Of a DNA stretch of 64,000 nucleotides, positions 55,057-64,000 are shown in pieces (position 1 is the first letter of the stretch; every line of letters starts with the position of its first letter). This DNA is from BOG-224 sp963783505 (GTDB taxonomy: Bacteria; Acidobacteriota; Terriglobia; Bryobacterales; Bryobacteraceae), in assembly GCA_963783505.1 (NCBI GenBank), contig CAWAOP010000019.1, forward strand, positions 310,001-374,000. Direction: 5' to 3'. The notes beneath the pieces were generated by a model. The model worked only from the letters and a program-made list of their open reading frames with translations. It did not search any database and had not been told where the DNA came from. A program made the translations under genes and the position numbers.

Positions 55057-56452
55057 AGCGTGTAGGCTGTTGTTGGTCAGCCTGATTTGTATCAACGTCT
55101 TCCGCGCCGCCACTCAATCCATTACATCAAGCGAGGCGACGACGTTCAATCGGTGGGTCCATCCGCGCCTTGGCTGGATCTGGAAGGCTTGGGATGCTAA
55201 CAACCATGTGCTGTACACGCTGGCGGCGAAACTGGCGCTGACGTTTTGCCGCGTCTCCGAATTCGGCCTGCGGCTGCCGGCCTTGATCGCCGGCGGTCTT
55301 TATCTATGGATCGTTTACCGGCTGGCGCGCAGGATCTTGGGAACGGGCCCGCTGTTCCTGGCTGCCTTTGCGGCGGTGGCGCTGAACCCGTTGGTCCTCG
55401 ATTACCTGTCTGCCGCCCGCGGCTATGGGATGGCGCTCGCGGCGCTGATGGGTTCGGCTGAATTATTCCTGATGTTCCTTGATGGCGGAAGTGAAGGACT
55501 CTTGAACTGGGCCGGGCTTTGCCTGGGGTTCTCTGTAGCTGCAAGCATACCATTCGCGATTCCGGCGCTGGCGATGGGAGTTGCAGCCGCGGCCGTGGCG
55601 TTCTCTCGAAAGCGCGCGTATGGTCTATTGGTTCTTGAACGCCTTGGGGTCACGGCGATTGTTGTGGCGTTCATCGTTCTGTCAATCCCGTTGAGTCACG
55701 CAAATATCGCCGTATTTCAGGGCGGTGCATCCCGATTCAGCGAGACACTCCACTCGCTTGCCGTTTTGTCGCTCTATCACAACAGGCTGCTGATCTCGCT
55801 CGTTCCCAGCGAAGTCGTTATGCGCTGGGCCGACCGGTTAGGGGTAGCGCTCGCGATGGCCGTGGCGCTGGCTTCGGTGTTTCTTGCGGCGTGCGATTTG
55901 GCCCGGCGCGATCGGACGCGCCGCGCGAACGCGAGTGCGCTCGTGGCGGGCGCGTTCTCGGCCTCACTCGCGGCCCTGGCGTGCATCCACGCTGTCGCCG
56001 GCGTAGCCTACGCGGTGGGCCGTTACGCACTGTATCTGATCCCCCTGGGTACGGTTGCGGGGTTGAGTTGCGTTTCACGCTTCGCGTGGAGGCCGCTGAG
56101 AGCTGCGGCGCTTCTGGCAGCCGTCGCGCTGGCGGCGCATTACGCATCCGAATTCCAGGTACGTTCGTACGCCGAATGGTCCGGCGAATCCGGAGGGAAA
56201 GCCGCCGTTCAGGCGCTCGTGCGCGAGGCAGGGAATCGCGCGATCCGCATTTCGGCCAGTCCCGAACTGGAGCCGATTGTGAGCTTCTATCGGGAGCGAT
56301 TCCGGTTGCGAAAGTGGGAGCCGGTGAAGGCGGAGTCGGCGGCGGATGGATTCGATTACTATGTTCTGCCGGCCTCCTCTGCCGCGTCGCCGCCCGTGGC
56401 GGAGTGGCGCGCAATTTACAACGACGGGGCCATTCTCGTGGCCCGCCGCTGA
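55028..56452 (+). CDS. ArnT/PMT-like membrane glycosyltransferase-related protein
   Basis: 474 residues. N-terminal helix, then TSSEATTFNRWVHPRLGWIW and NNHVLYTLAAKLALTF, the loop region of GT39/ArnT-like proteins, and about ten more membrane segments. A small soluble C-terminal end follows (LRKWEPVKAES, AIYNDGAILVARR). Translation is coupled with the upstream membrane protein, which suggests a joint function. No donor or acceptor can be named. Confidence 0.7.
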   Translation: MESGSTASCKACRLLLVSLICINVFRAATQSITSSEATTFNRWVHPRLGWIWKAWDANNHVLYTLAAKLALTFCRVSEFGLRLPALIAGGLYLWIVYRLARRILGTGPLFLAAFAAVALNPLVLDYLSAARGYGMALAALMGSAELFLMFLDGGSEGLLNWAGLCLGFSVAASIPFAIPALAMGVAAAAVAFSRKRAYGLLVLERLGVTAIVVAFIVLSIPLSHANIAVFQGGASRFSETLHSLAVLSLYHNRLLISLVPSEVVMRWADRLGVALAMAVALASVFLAACDLARRDRTRRANASALVAGAFSASLAALACIHAVAGVAYAVGRYALYLIPLGTVAGLSCVSRFAWRPLRAAALLAAVALAAHYASEFQVRSYAEWSGESGGKAAVQALVREAGNRAIRISASPELEPIVSFYRERFRLRKWEPVKAESAADGFDYYVLPASSAASPPVAEWRAIYNDGAILVARR

Positions 56453-56583
56453 TCGATCACGGCCACGTTGGTGCTTTTCAGCCACCTGGGAGTATCCGGC
56501 CAGTTCAGGAAGTCGTTTTAATTCAATCGATTAGAGTTTGGCTTCGTCATTGCATAGAGGTTAGCGAAGTTGGGAGGACTGCC

Positions 56584-58644
56584 ATGAAGCGGATAGCGAA
56601 ATTGAGATGGATGGCGCTGGCAAGCGTCGTCCTGCTGGGCGGCTGGGGAAGCTCCCCGGCTCGCGCGCAGGCGGACCCCGACGACGTGAAGCGGGGCGTC
56701 GCCCGGATCAGTCTGATGGATGGCGACATCTCCGTCAAGCGCGGCGACTCAGGAGACTGGGTGGCCGGAGTTTTGAATGCGCCGCTGATGGCTGGCGACT
56801 CGATCGCCACCAGCCCTGGGGCGCGCGGGGAAGTGGAGTTTGACGCTTCGAGCGTGCTCCGCATCGGAAGCGACTCGAACGTCCGTATCGCAGATCTCGA
56901 AGTTGGACGCTACCAGATCGAGTTGGATCACGGCACCGTGACCTATCGCGTCCTGCGCGAAAGTGAAGCCGATATCGAACTGGATACGCCCAACGTTGCA
57001 ATCCGGCCTTCACGCGGAGGCGCTTACCGGATTACGGTGACGGAAGACGGCGAGACGGTGGTAACCGCCCGCTCCGGCGCGGTTGAAGTCACGACTCCCA
57101 GCGGGTCCCAGTGGGTCAACGCCGGACAGACGATGGAAGCGCGCGGTACAGCTACCAGCCCCGAGTTTCGATTCGTCGCGGCTCTCGCACGGGATTCGTG
57201 GGACTCCTGGAACGATGGCCGCGATGCGACGGAACTGAATTCCACTAGCGCCGGTTACGTGCCTGCCGGCGTCTACGGCACGGAGGATCTGGATCGCTAC
57301 GGAAACTGGAGTTATGTCCCCGACTATGGCTATTGCTGGACTCCCGCCGTTGCGTTGGGCTGGTCTCCGTACAGCTTAGGCCGCTGGGCCTGGATGGATT
57401 GGTACGGCTGGAGTTGGGTGAGCTACGACCCGTGGGGCTGGGCTCCCTACCACTATGGCCGATGGTTCCATCGCAATAGCATGTGGTATTGGTATCCGGG
57501 TTCGCTGTACTCCCGGCAGTATTGGTCGCCGGCTCTCGTCGGGTTCTTTGGATGGGGAGGGGTGGGGATGGGGTTCGGCAACATCGGCTGGGTTCCGCTC
57601 GCGCCGTTCGAGGCTTTCCATCCGTGGTGGGGCCGCGCGAATTACGGGCACTACGATGTGATGATACGGAACATGAGGATTAATACCGTAAGTGTTTCTA
57701 CAGCCTATATTAACTCGCGCGTTCCTGGTGGTATCACCGCCATGCGGAGGTTGGATTTCGAAGGCGGCCGATTCCACAATTTGACGCATTACAGCGGCGA
57801 GCAGATCGGGCGGGCGTCCGTGGTCCAGGGCGGATTGCCGATTGCTCCCAGCGCGAGTAATCTGCGGTATAGCGACCGGCAGGTGGCTGGAACGCCCCGA
57901 ACAACCCGCACGACGGGTTTCGCCGCGCGCCAACCGGCTCCAGCGGTTCAGCGCATCCCATTCGCCGAGCAGCAGCGCAGCTTCCAGCAGGCGACGGTGG
58001 CGAGCCGTACCGCTGGTGCGGTGAGACCGGGCGGGGAATCGACGGCGCCAGGCTCAACGCGACCCTCCGGGGCCGCGGCTTCGTCTGCTGTGGGCGCTGG
58101 TAGGGCGGTCACGCAGTCTGGCCAGACTGGCGAGCCCGGCGGTTGGAGGCGGGTTGGCGAGCCAGGCGGTCCGTCGTCAGGCGCTGGCACGGCAACGCAG
58201 TCCGGGGTTGCGCCGCGTCAGACCCCGTCGCAGGCAACGGGGGCGGCAGAGCCTGGGTCTCAGCAGAATAGGTCTGGCTGGCAGCGCTTCGGCAGCCCTG
58301 GTACGACCACACCTTCGGGGCAGACGCCTAGCCAAGCGTCACCGCAGGTAGATCGCAGCGGGTGGGATAGGTTTGGCAACCCGAACACGAACCGGCCCCA
58401 GACGATGGTTCCGTCGTACCCGAATCGTAATGCGGCTCCGCAATACAACGCGCCGGCCGTTCGCCCGCCAAGCGGTCCGGCGTACAGCGCACCTCAAGCG
58501 CCGCGTCAAGCCGCTCCAGCGTACAGTGCGCCGCCGGCTGCTCGCCCGAGCGCGCCCTCGGCCCCCGCGCCCGCGCGTTCTGCTCCCGCTCCCAGCGGTG
58601 GCGGAGGAGCATCGCACGGCGGTGGGGGAGGCGGTCGCCGCTAG
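56584..58644 (+). CDS. FecR-domain and DUF6600-like exported protein with low-complexity tail
   Basis: 686 residues from ATG 56584; the longer open frame upstream runs through the preceding gene and is rejected. The GGAGGACTGCC site just before supports the start. Signal peptide (to ARAQA), FecR-like domain (GDISVKRGDSGDWVAGVLNA ... GARGEVEFDASSVLRIG ... VTTPSGSQWVNAGQTM), then a Trp/Tyr-rich DUF6600-like part (YGNWSYVPDYGYCWTPAV, SWVSYDPWGWAPYHYGRWFH). The last 200 residues are Gly/Pro/Ser/Gln-rich and end in poly-Gly. It ends at a strong terminator. Envelope location is inferred. Confidence 0.85.
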   Translation: MKRIAKLRWMALASVVLLGGWGSSPARAQADPDDVKRGVARISLMDGDISVKRGDSGDWVAGVLNAPLMAGDSIATSPGARGEVEFDASSVLRIGSDSNVRIADLEVGRYQIELDHGTVTYRVLRESEADIELDTPNVAIRPSRGGAYRITVTEDGETVVTARSGAVEVTTPSGSQWVNAGQTMEARGTATSPEFRFVAALARDSWDSWNDGRDATELNSTSAGYVPAGVYGTEDLDRYGNWSYVPDYGYCWTPAVALGWSPYSLGRWAWMDWYGWSWVSYDPWGWAPYHYGRWFHRNSMWYWYPGSLYSRQYWSPALVGFFGWGGVGMGFGNIGWVPLAPFEAFHPWWGRANYGHYDVMIRNMRINTVSVSTAYINSRVPGGITAMRRLDFEGGRFHNLTHYSGEQIGRASVVQGGLPIAPSASNLRYSDRQVAGTPRTTRTTGFAARQPAPAVQRIPFAEQQRSFQQATVASRTAGAVRPGGESTAPGSTRPSGAAASSAVGAGRAVTQSGQTGEPGGWRRVGEPGGPSSGAGTATQSGVAPRQTPSQATGAAEPGSQQNRSGWQRFGSPGTTTPSGQTPSQASPQVDRSGWDRFGNPNTNRPQTMVPSYPNRNAAPQYNAPAVRPPSGPAYSAPQAPRQAAPAYSAPPAARPSAPSAPAPARSAPAPSGGGGASHGGGGGGRR

Positions 58645-58670
58645 GCAACAAGTTTGCGTTTCTTCCCTCT

Positions 58671-58707
58671 GGCCCGGTCCTTTTCAGCGTGGACCGGGCC
58701 TTTTTTT
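58671..58707 (+). terminator. Rho-independent terminator
   Basis: Stem GGCCCGGTCC (58671-58680) and GGACCGGGCC (58691-58700) pair perfectly over 10 bp around the loop TTTTCAGCGT, followed by T7. It lies 27 bp after the FecR/DUF6600 gene and ends its transcript. Confidence 0.92.
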
Positions 58708-58919
58708 GGCTTGCTAGATAAGTTTACATAATGTCAGTTATCGGAAGTTGCAACATAAACCAACTCGCCTACATCGCCGCAGCCCACGAGCAGCGCCTCG
58801 ACCGCCTCGAAGGCGCGGCATAACCAAGCGCCGGGCCGCACTCATCCTTCGATAGTCGGGGTCTCCCACTCACAGGAAGCGCCAAGCGGCGCCAAACGGC
58901 AAACGGCCCGACAGCAGCC

Positions 58920-59834
58920 TTACCCATTACCCACTCGCAGCGCCTCACGCAACGCCCCCTCCGCCGAAGACCGCAACGGCTTACGAGCATGAACTCCGAT
59001 CTTCTCCTCGACGTCGGCGACAAACCGCTCAGCGACAACCGGGCTGCGGAACACGCCGCCCGTGTAGGCGACCTCCGGCGCCGCTCCGTGCTCCCAGACC
59101 AAGTTCTGAACGATATGCGCGAGCGCCGCCAGCTCGTCCGCGGAGCCGATCAAAACGGACCGTGCTACAAGGTCGCCTTCAACCGCCACGAGATCCACAA
59201 CGGATGCGAGCGATGCTACGCGGTCACGCGGCCAGGAATCTGCATAAAACAGGTGCAGGGCGGCGTTAGCGTCAAGCGCTCCCGTAGCCTCAAGCAGCGC
59301 CGGCCGCAGCTCCGTAGCCGGACCCCATCCTTCTTCCATGCGAAGCGAAGCGCGCAGAGCCCTCCGCACGATGTCGAAGGCCCCGCCCTCATCGCCGAAG
59401 ATGTGGCCCCAGCCACCGGCCCGTGCAGTGCGCCCGTCGGCGTTCCGGCCGTATGCCATCGAGCCGGTCCCGGCGATCACGATAATTCCCTGCCCCGTTT
59501 CCGTGGCGCCGGCGAGCGCGATCGCGGCATCATGCGTCACCATGAGCCGCTCGGCTTTCACAATGCCCGCCACGATCTCGCGCTTGTCGTCCGGTCCGCC
59601 GCTCATTCCGAAACACGCCGCTTCGAACCGTACAGTCCGCGCATCCAGCCCGGCGGCGAGGCACGCCGCCGAGAGGCTTTCGCCAAGCCCGCGCTCCAAT
59701 CGCGCGCGCCCCTCCGCCGCAGCCGCATGATTGCACGGTCCGCCGCTTCCAGCGCCTAGTATCCGGCCCGTCTCGTCTCCTATGAGCGCCTTGGTGCTCG
59801 ATTGCCCGCCGTCTACGCCGAGGAATAGTCTCAT
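58920..59834 (-). CDS. BadF/BcrA-type ATPase, N-acetylglucosamine kinase-like
   Basis: 304 residues, intact. The start MRLFLGVDGGQSSTKALIGD is the phosphate-1 motif, then GSGGPCNHAA, VTHDAAIALAGAT, IVIAGTGSMAYG and GWGHIFGDEGGAFD, all typical of the BadF/BadG N-acetylglucosamine kinase branch. The enzyme would phosphorylate GlcNAc or a related amino sugar in cell-wall recycling. It is divergent from the TIR-NB-ARC-WD40 gene (128-bp gap). Confidence 0.85.
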   Translation of the reverse strand: MRLFLGVDGGQSSTKALIGDETGRILGAGSGGPCNHAAAAEGRARLERGLGESLSAACLAAGLDARTVRFEAACFGMSGGPDDKREIVAGIVKAERLMVTHDAAIALAGATETGQGIIVIAGTGSMAYGRNADGRTARAGGWGHIFGDEGGAFDIVRRALRASLRMEEGWGPATELRPALLEATGALDANAALHLFYADSWPRDRVASLASVVDLVAVEGDLVARSVLIGSADELAALAHIVQNLVWEHGAAPEVAYTGGVFRSPVVAERFVADVEEKIGVHARKPLRSSAEGALREALRVGNG

Positions 59835-59962
59835 GCCGTTGTTGTACCGCTCTCCATCATCGCGCAGACGAACCCGATGCTACGCACGGGAGAACTGATA
59901 TTCGCAGTATTCCCGGTTGGCATTCAGGAAAGACGTTATGATCGGCTTACTGGGCGCCGCAC

Positions 59963-62900
59963 ATGTCGAATCCGGTTCGTGTCTTTCTTTCCTACGCTCG
60001 CGGGGATGACGAGGGTTTCGTCTGGCGGCTCCACCGTGGCCTGACCGACGCCGGGTTCGACGTCTGGTTCGACCGGGTCACCATGCCGTCGCGGCAGCTC
60101 AACTTTTCGGCGGAGATCGAGAGCGCGATTGCGGCGTGCGATCGCCTCATCCTCGTGGTAGGGCCCAACGCGGTCTTTTCGGATTACGTCACGCACGAGT
60201 GGCGCTTTGCGTTTCATGAGGCCGTGAAGTGCGTCAACGCCATCATCCGGCTCAACGGCGCCGGCGCCGACGGCAATCCGATCGACGGCTACGAACTGAT
60301 CCCGGACGATCTGCGCGGACCGCACGTAGAGGATTTTCGCGACGATTCGGCTTTCGATTTCCATCTTGCCAACCTCGTGCGGCAGCTTTCCGGAGCGCTT
60401 CCGCCGTTGGGCAAGCTGGTCGCGGTTCCGTCATTGCCCGATCACTTTCTGGAACAGGGTGACCGCATCCGCGCGCTGCGCGATGTGGTGCTGGCTGACT
60501 TGAGAAAGCCAGTGGTGGTCACCGGCTCCTCGGGACGGGTTGGCTTGCACGGCATGGGCGGAATCGGCAAGAGCCTTCTGGCCAACGCCCTTGCGCGCCG
60601 CCCGGAGATCCGCCGCGAGTTCCCCGACGGCGTCTACTGGGTGACGCTGGGCCAGCGCCCGTTGCTCGTCGAGCTACAGCGAAACTTCGCCAAGGCGCTT
60701 GGAGACGATGCGGTCTTCACCAGTGACGTTCAGGGGCGCGAGCGCCTGCGGGAACTGCTGAAAGACCGGGCGGCGTTCCTGATTCTCGACGACGTCTGGC
60801 AGCGCGAGCACGCGGAGGCCTTCAATGTGATCGGTCCGCGCTGCCGATTGCTGCTCACCACACGGGATTCGGACTTAGTGACGGCGCTCGCCGCCAGCGA
60901 GAATCACTTCCAGGTCCATTTGCCGAACCTCGCCGAAGCGCGATACATGCTGGCCAAAGCCGCGGGCATCGAGAACCCCGATGCCCTGCCCTCCGGGGCC
61001 TGCGAGGTAGTGGAAGAATGCAACCGCCTGCCACTCGCGCTGGCTCTTTGCGGAGGAATGGTGCGTCGGCTGGAACCCTGGGGGCGAGTGCTCGCGGCCT
61101 TGCGGCGGCACAAGCTGGAGTACATCTCCGACAGGCATCCGTTAGAGGAGCAGCACGCCAGCATCTGGCGGGCGATGGACGCAAGCGTGCGAGTCCTCGG
61201 GGACGATAAGCGCAAACGCTTCGCGGAACTGGCTGTCTTCACGCTGGATACCGGCGCGCCGGAGCCGGCCGTCCTGACTCTGTGGGAACACACCGCCGGG
61301 ATGGACGAGTTTGAAACCGGCGATCTGCTGAGCGAGTTGTTCAAGCGATCGCTCATCGAACGCAGCGCGGTGGACGGACGCATTACGCTGCACGATCTGG
61401 TTCACAACTTTGCGGTCGGGATGACGGCCGACCAACCCGCGCTGCATCGCGCTCTGCTCGACGCCTACCGGAAGAAGTGTCCCGACGGCTGGCCCAGAGG
61501 CCCCAATGACGGCTATTTTTTCGAGAACCTGTGCAGACATTTGGTGGCCGGCGGGCGGACGGAAGACGCCGCCGCGTTGCTGGAGTCCGCCCGATGGGGT
61601 CTAGCGAAGTGCGACGCCGGACAAGTGTTCAGCCTGGAGCAGGACTACGTGACGGTGGCCGAGGATGGACCGCTCGATCTGGTCCACAAAGCTCTGGCGC
61701 TATCGCTCCACGTACTGGCGAGGGACTCACATGAGTACGCTTCGCAGATGGTGGGGCGGCTGTTGACATACCGCGATCAGCCAGTGATCGAAGCGTTCCT
61801 GGCGGAATTGACCGCCGGCGCCCGAAAGCCGTGGATTCGGCCGATGCATCCCGCGCTTGACCCGCCCGGCACGGGTTTGGTGCGAACGCTGGCCGGCCAC
61901 TTAAGCGGGGCCACAAGCGTGGCGGTGACGCCGGATGGGGAACGGGCGGTTTCCGCGTCATATGATCGGACCTTGAAGGTCTGGGACATCGCCAGTGGGC
62001 GCAGTCTGAGTACCCTCGAAGGACACTCGCGCGAGGTGAGAGGGGTGGCGATGACGCCCGACGGCCGCCGGGCGGTCTCCGCTTCCAGGGACAAGACGCT
62101 GAGGCTCTGGGACCTCGCGACCGGGCAATGCCTGCATACGCTGGAAGGGCACTCGAATTGGGTCCTCGGCGTGGCGGTGACGCCGGACGGAGAGCGGGCG
62201 CTGTCCGGATCCTGGGATTATACGCTGCGGATCTGGGACTTGGCCACGGGCCGGGAACTGAGGACGCTGGAAGGGCACTCGAATGCGGTCGCCGGCGTGG
62301 CGGTGACCCCGGACGGGCTCAGGGCGGTATCCGCTTCATGGGACAAAACTCTGAAGGTCTGGGATTTGGCTAGCGGCGAGTGTTTGAGCCACGCTGCAGG
62401 GGCACTCGAATTGGGTACTAGGCGTGGCGGTGAGTCCGGACGGGCGGCGCGTGGTTTCCGCTTCGCAGGACAGAACTCTGAAGGTCTGGGACTTCGCCAG
62501 CGGCGAGTGTCTGCGCACGCTGGAGGGACACTCGAATTGCGTCGTTGGCGTAACTGTGACCCCGGACGGACGGCACGCGGTATCCGGCTCCTGGGACAAT
62601 ACTCTGAAGGTGTGGGATCTGGCCAGCGGACGCTGCCTGCGCACGCTGGAAGGCCACTCCGGACCCACAAATGGCGTGGCGGTGACGCCCGATGGGCAGT
62701 GGGCGGTGTCCGCCTCGGACGATAAGACGCTGAAAGTGTGGCAACTGGAGAGCGGCCGGGAGTCGATCGCACCGGAACGGCACCGGGGTTGGGTGGCTGC
62801 CGTCGCCGTGATGCCGGACGGGCGCAGCGTGGTCTCGGCCTCATCGGATCGAACTCTGAAAGTCTGGGATCGGGAGAGCGGGCGGTGTCGGCGCACGTTG

Positions 62901-63644
62901 GAAGGCCACCCAGCTCGGGTCTATGGCGTGGCGGCGCTGCCGGACGGAGAACGGGCCGTCTCTGCGTCCGGGGACTGGACTCTGAAGGTCTGGGACCTCG
63001 CCAGCGGGGAGTGCCTGCGCACGTTGGGAGGCCACTCGGGCGAGGTTTTCGGCGTCGTGGTAATGCCCGATGCGCGGCAAGCGGTATCCGCGTCCGGGGA
63101 CTGGACTCTGAAGGTGTGGGATTTGGAGGACGGACGCTGCCTGCGCACGATACAGGGGCACTCGGAACTGGTCAATGGGGTGGCGATCGTGCCCGGTGGG
63201 CAACAGGTGGTCTCCGCATCCAATGACCAGACTCTGAAGGTCTGGGACTTCGCCAGCGGCGAGTGTCTGCGCACGCTCGAAGGGCACTCGGATGTGGTCA
63301 ATGCCGTGGCCGTGACTTCGGACGGACGGCGCGTGATCTCCGCGTCCGCGGACCACACGCTGAGAGTGTGGGACCTAGCCAGCGGCCGGCGCCTGAGCAC
63401 GCTTGAAGGCCACTCGAACGCCGTCTATGGGGTTGCGGTGACGCCGGACGGTCAGTGGGTGGCTTCGGCGTCGACGGACAAAACGCTGAAGGTATGGAAC
63501 CTGGCCACCGGAGATACCACCGCCACATTCCACTGCGAAGGAGCGGCTTCCTGTTGCGCTTGGGCCGATGCGCGCAGTATTGTCGCCGCCAACCAGGGCG
63601 GCCGGCTCTACTTCCTCTCGCTGGAAGAAGACGAAACTGCTTAG
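59963..63644 (+). CDS. TIR-NB-ARC-WD40 STAND protein, NLR/Apaf-1-like, one frameshift
   Basis: 1226 residues when one extra C at about 62389 (agcCacgctg) is removed. TIR domain (1-130): VRVFLSYARGDDEGFVW ... GFDVWFDRV ... SDYVTHEWRFAF, with the likely NADase glutamate near residue 80. NB-ARC (about 170-420): P-loop GLHGMGGIGKSLLANALA near 196, kinase-2 AFLILDDVW near 272, RNBS-B RLLLTTRDSD, GLPL motif CNRLPLALALCGG near 355. A helical/winged-helix linker follows to about 630, then WD40 repeats to the end, about 13 canonical plus one degenerate. Known TIR-STAND proteins sense an invader and deplete NAD; a defence role is inferred. Confidence 0.92.
61876..63530 (+). repeat. Tandem 126-bp WD40-coding repeats (13)
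   Basis: Thirteen units of 42 codons with the frame LRTLEGHS--V-GVAVTPDG, then --AVSAS-D-TLKVWDLASG. Most units are nearly identical; differences concentrate in a few positions (see findings). The frameshift at about 62389 lies in the fifth unit. Thirteen plus a degenerate unit would make two seven-bladed propellers. Confidence 0.9.
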
Positions 63645-64000
63645 ACGGCCGGGGTTCGGTCCCCGGCCATCCTTATGAGCGTGGTCGGTGAAGATCGGCT
63701 CTTGCGAGTGGGCGGGTTTTCGACTTCGAGGCGGTTATCAACGGGGCCGAAGCTCATTCCGGCGGTGGATGCTTTGATGCCGGCGACGTTTCTTTCCATC
63801 TCGGTGCTGACCGATCCGAAGAGCGTCACGCGGCCGTTCTCGACGAGGATGTGGATGGGCGGCTGGGCCATGAACGCGTAGCGGCTCAGATTCGGATCGC
63901 CGTAGATCGCGCGCGCTACTTGAGCACGCAGCGCGTTGTCCATCGGGGAGAGCGGCGCCACCTCGATCTTGTTTTCTATGGTTGCCGCGCCGGCCGCATT
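63641..64000 (-). CDS. BON-domain protein (5' end outside window)
   Basis: The minus-strand frame is open to the window edge, so the N-terminus is missing; GTG 63961 is not likely the true start. The visible 119 residues contain ALRAQVARAIYGDPNLSRY, PPIHILVENGRVTLFGSVST and ERNVAGIKAST, the alpha-beta pattern of a BON (OsmY-like) domain, which binds membranes in the periplasm. Its stop overlaps that of the TIR gene tail to tail by 4 bp. No second BON domain is visible. Confidence 0.75.
   Translation of the reverse strand, partial: NAAGAATIENKIEVAPLSPMDNALRAQVARAIYGDPNLSRYAFMAQPPIHILVENGRVTLFGSVSTEMERNVAGIKASTAGMSFGPVDNRLEVENPPTRKSRSSPTTLIRMAGDRTPAV

Noticed and set aside
55891..56583. N-terminal extension of the FecR/DUF6600 protein by 231 codons
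   Set aside because: It lies over the preceding glycosyltransferase-like gene in another frame; ATG 56584 has a ribosome site and a signal peptide.
58731..58823. 30-codon ORF beginning MSVIGSCNINQL after the terminator
   Set aside because: No ribosome site and a composition that could arise by chance; it might be the end of a decayed coiled-coil gene, but nothing supports that.
61876..63530. Regular 126-bp spacing that could suggest a CRISPR-like array
   Set aside because: The units are coding WD40 repeats in one frame; there are no unique spacers between identical repeats.

Overview
The window looks like chromosomal DNA of an Acidobacteriota bacterium, most likely the Bryobacterales/Solibacter group. 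The reasons are high GC throughout, three secreted proteins with carboxypeptidase-regulatory-like N-termini, an ADOP-type permease without its own ATPase, two giant sedolisins with Ig-like tails, a PEP-CTERM protein, a FecR/DUF6600-like protein, and dispersed hairpin elements typical of large acidobacterial genomes. This assignment rests on gene content only; there is no rRNA and I saw no convincing tRNA.

Layout. 1-5 kb: a truncated polytopic membrane protein, a PD-(D/E)XK-like protein, a DUF697-like protein and a DsbA-like oxidoreductase. 5-7.2 kb: a PEP-CTERM protein, a PEP-CTERM remnant and a VapBC pair. 7.2-11 kb (minus strand): cytochrome-oxidase assembly operon, ctaB - ABC ATPase - ABC permease - SCO1 - DUF420. 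11-19.6 kb: GT39-like transferase, CXXCH protein, two-domain M16 protease, coiled-coil protein, ROK kinase and typA. 19.7-26.8 kb: three carboxypeptidase-regulatory-like paralogues, with a 145-bp inverted-repeat element and IS110 copy 1 between them. 27-32 kb: pgk, a 29-codon membrane ORF, a toxin-antitoxin pair, GH31, M24 peptidase and a decayed VapBC pair. 32-36.4 kb: a repeat protein resembling secretin N-domains, IS110 copy 2, DUF167 and a Wzt-like ABC ATPase. 36.5-44 kb: two sedolisins in tandem. 44-46.5 kb: operon of PadR-like regulator, ferritin-like protein, NifX/NafY-like protein and cysteine synthase. 46.6-50 kb: phosphotriesterase-like hydrolase, and an RraA-like protein divergent from an MFS carrier. 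50.3-58.7 kb: ADOP permease, two membrane glycosyltransferase-like proteins, and the FecR/DUF6600 protein with a clear terminator. 58.9-64 kb: N-acetylglucosamine kinase-like protein, a 1226-residue TIR-NB-ARC-WD40 protein, and a BON-domain protein cut by the window end.

The most interesting items are: (1) the TIR-NB-ARC-WD40 protein, with a eukaryotic NLR/Apaf-1-like architecture, whose 13-14 near-identical WD40 repeats vary mainly at the same few positions; (2) two nearly identical IS110 elements inserted at the same point of the same kind of palindromic repeat, each with a long 5' non-coding region that carries an imperfect copy of the element's own left end, a good candidate bridge (guide) RNA; (3) several families of intergenic stacked-hairpin elements.

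Caveat. At least fifteen genes are broken by one or more single-base indels, mostly one extra base, while the domain sequence continues perfectly in another frame. I treat these as probable consensus errors and give the reconstructed gene spans. Some apparent fusions (SCO1-DUF420, M24-GH31) are products of these shifts.
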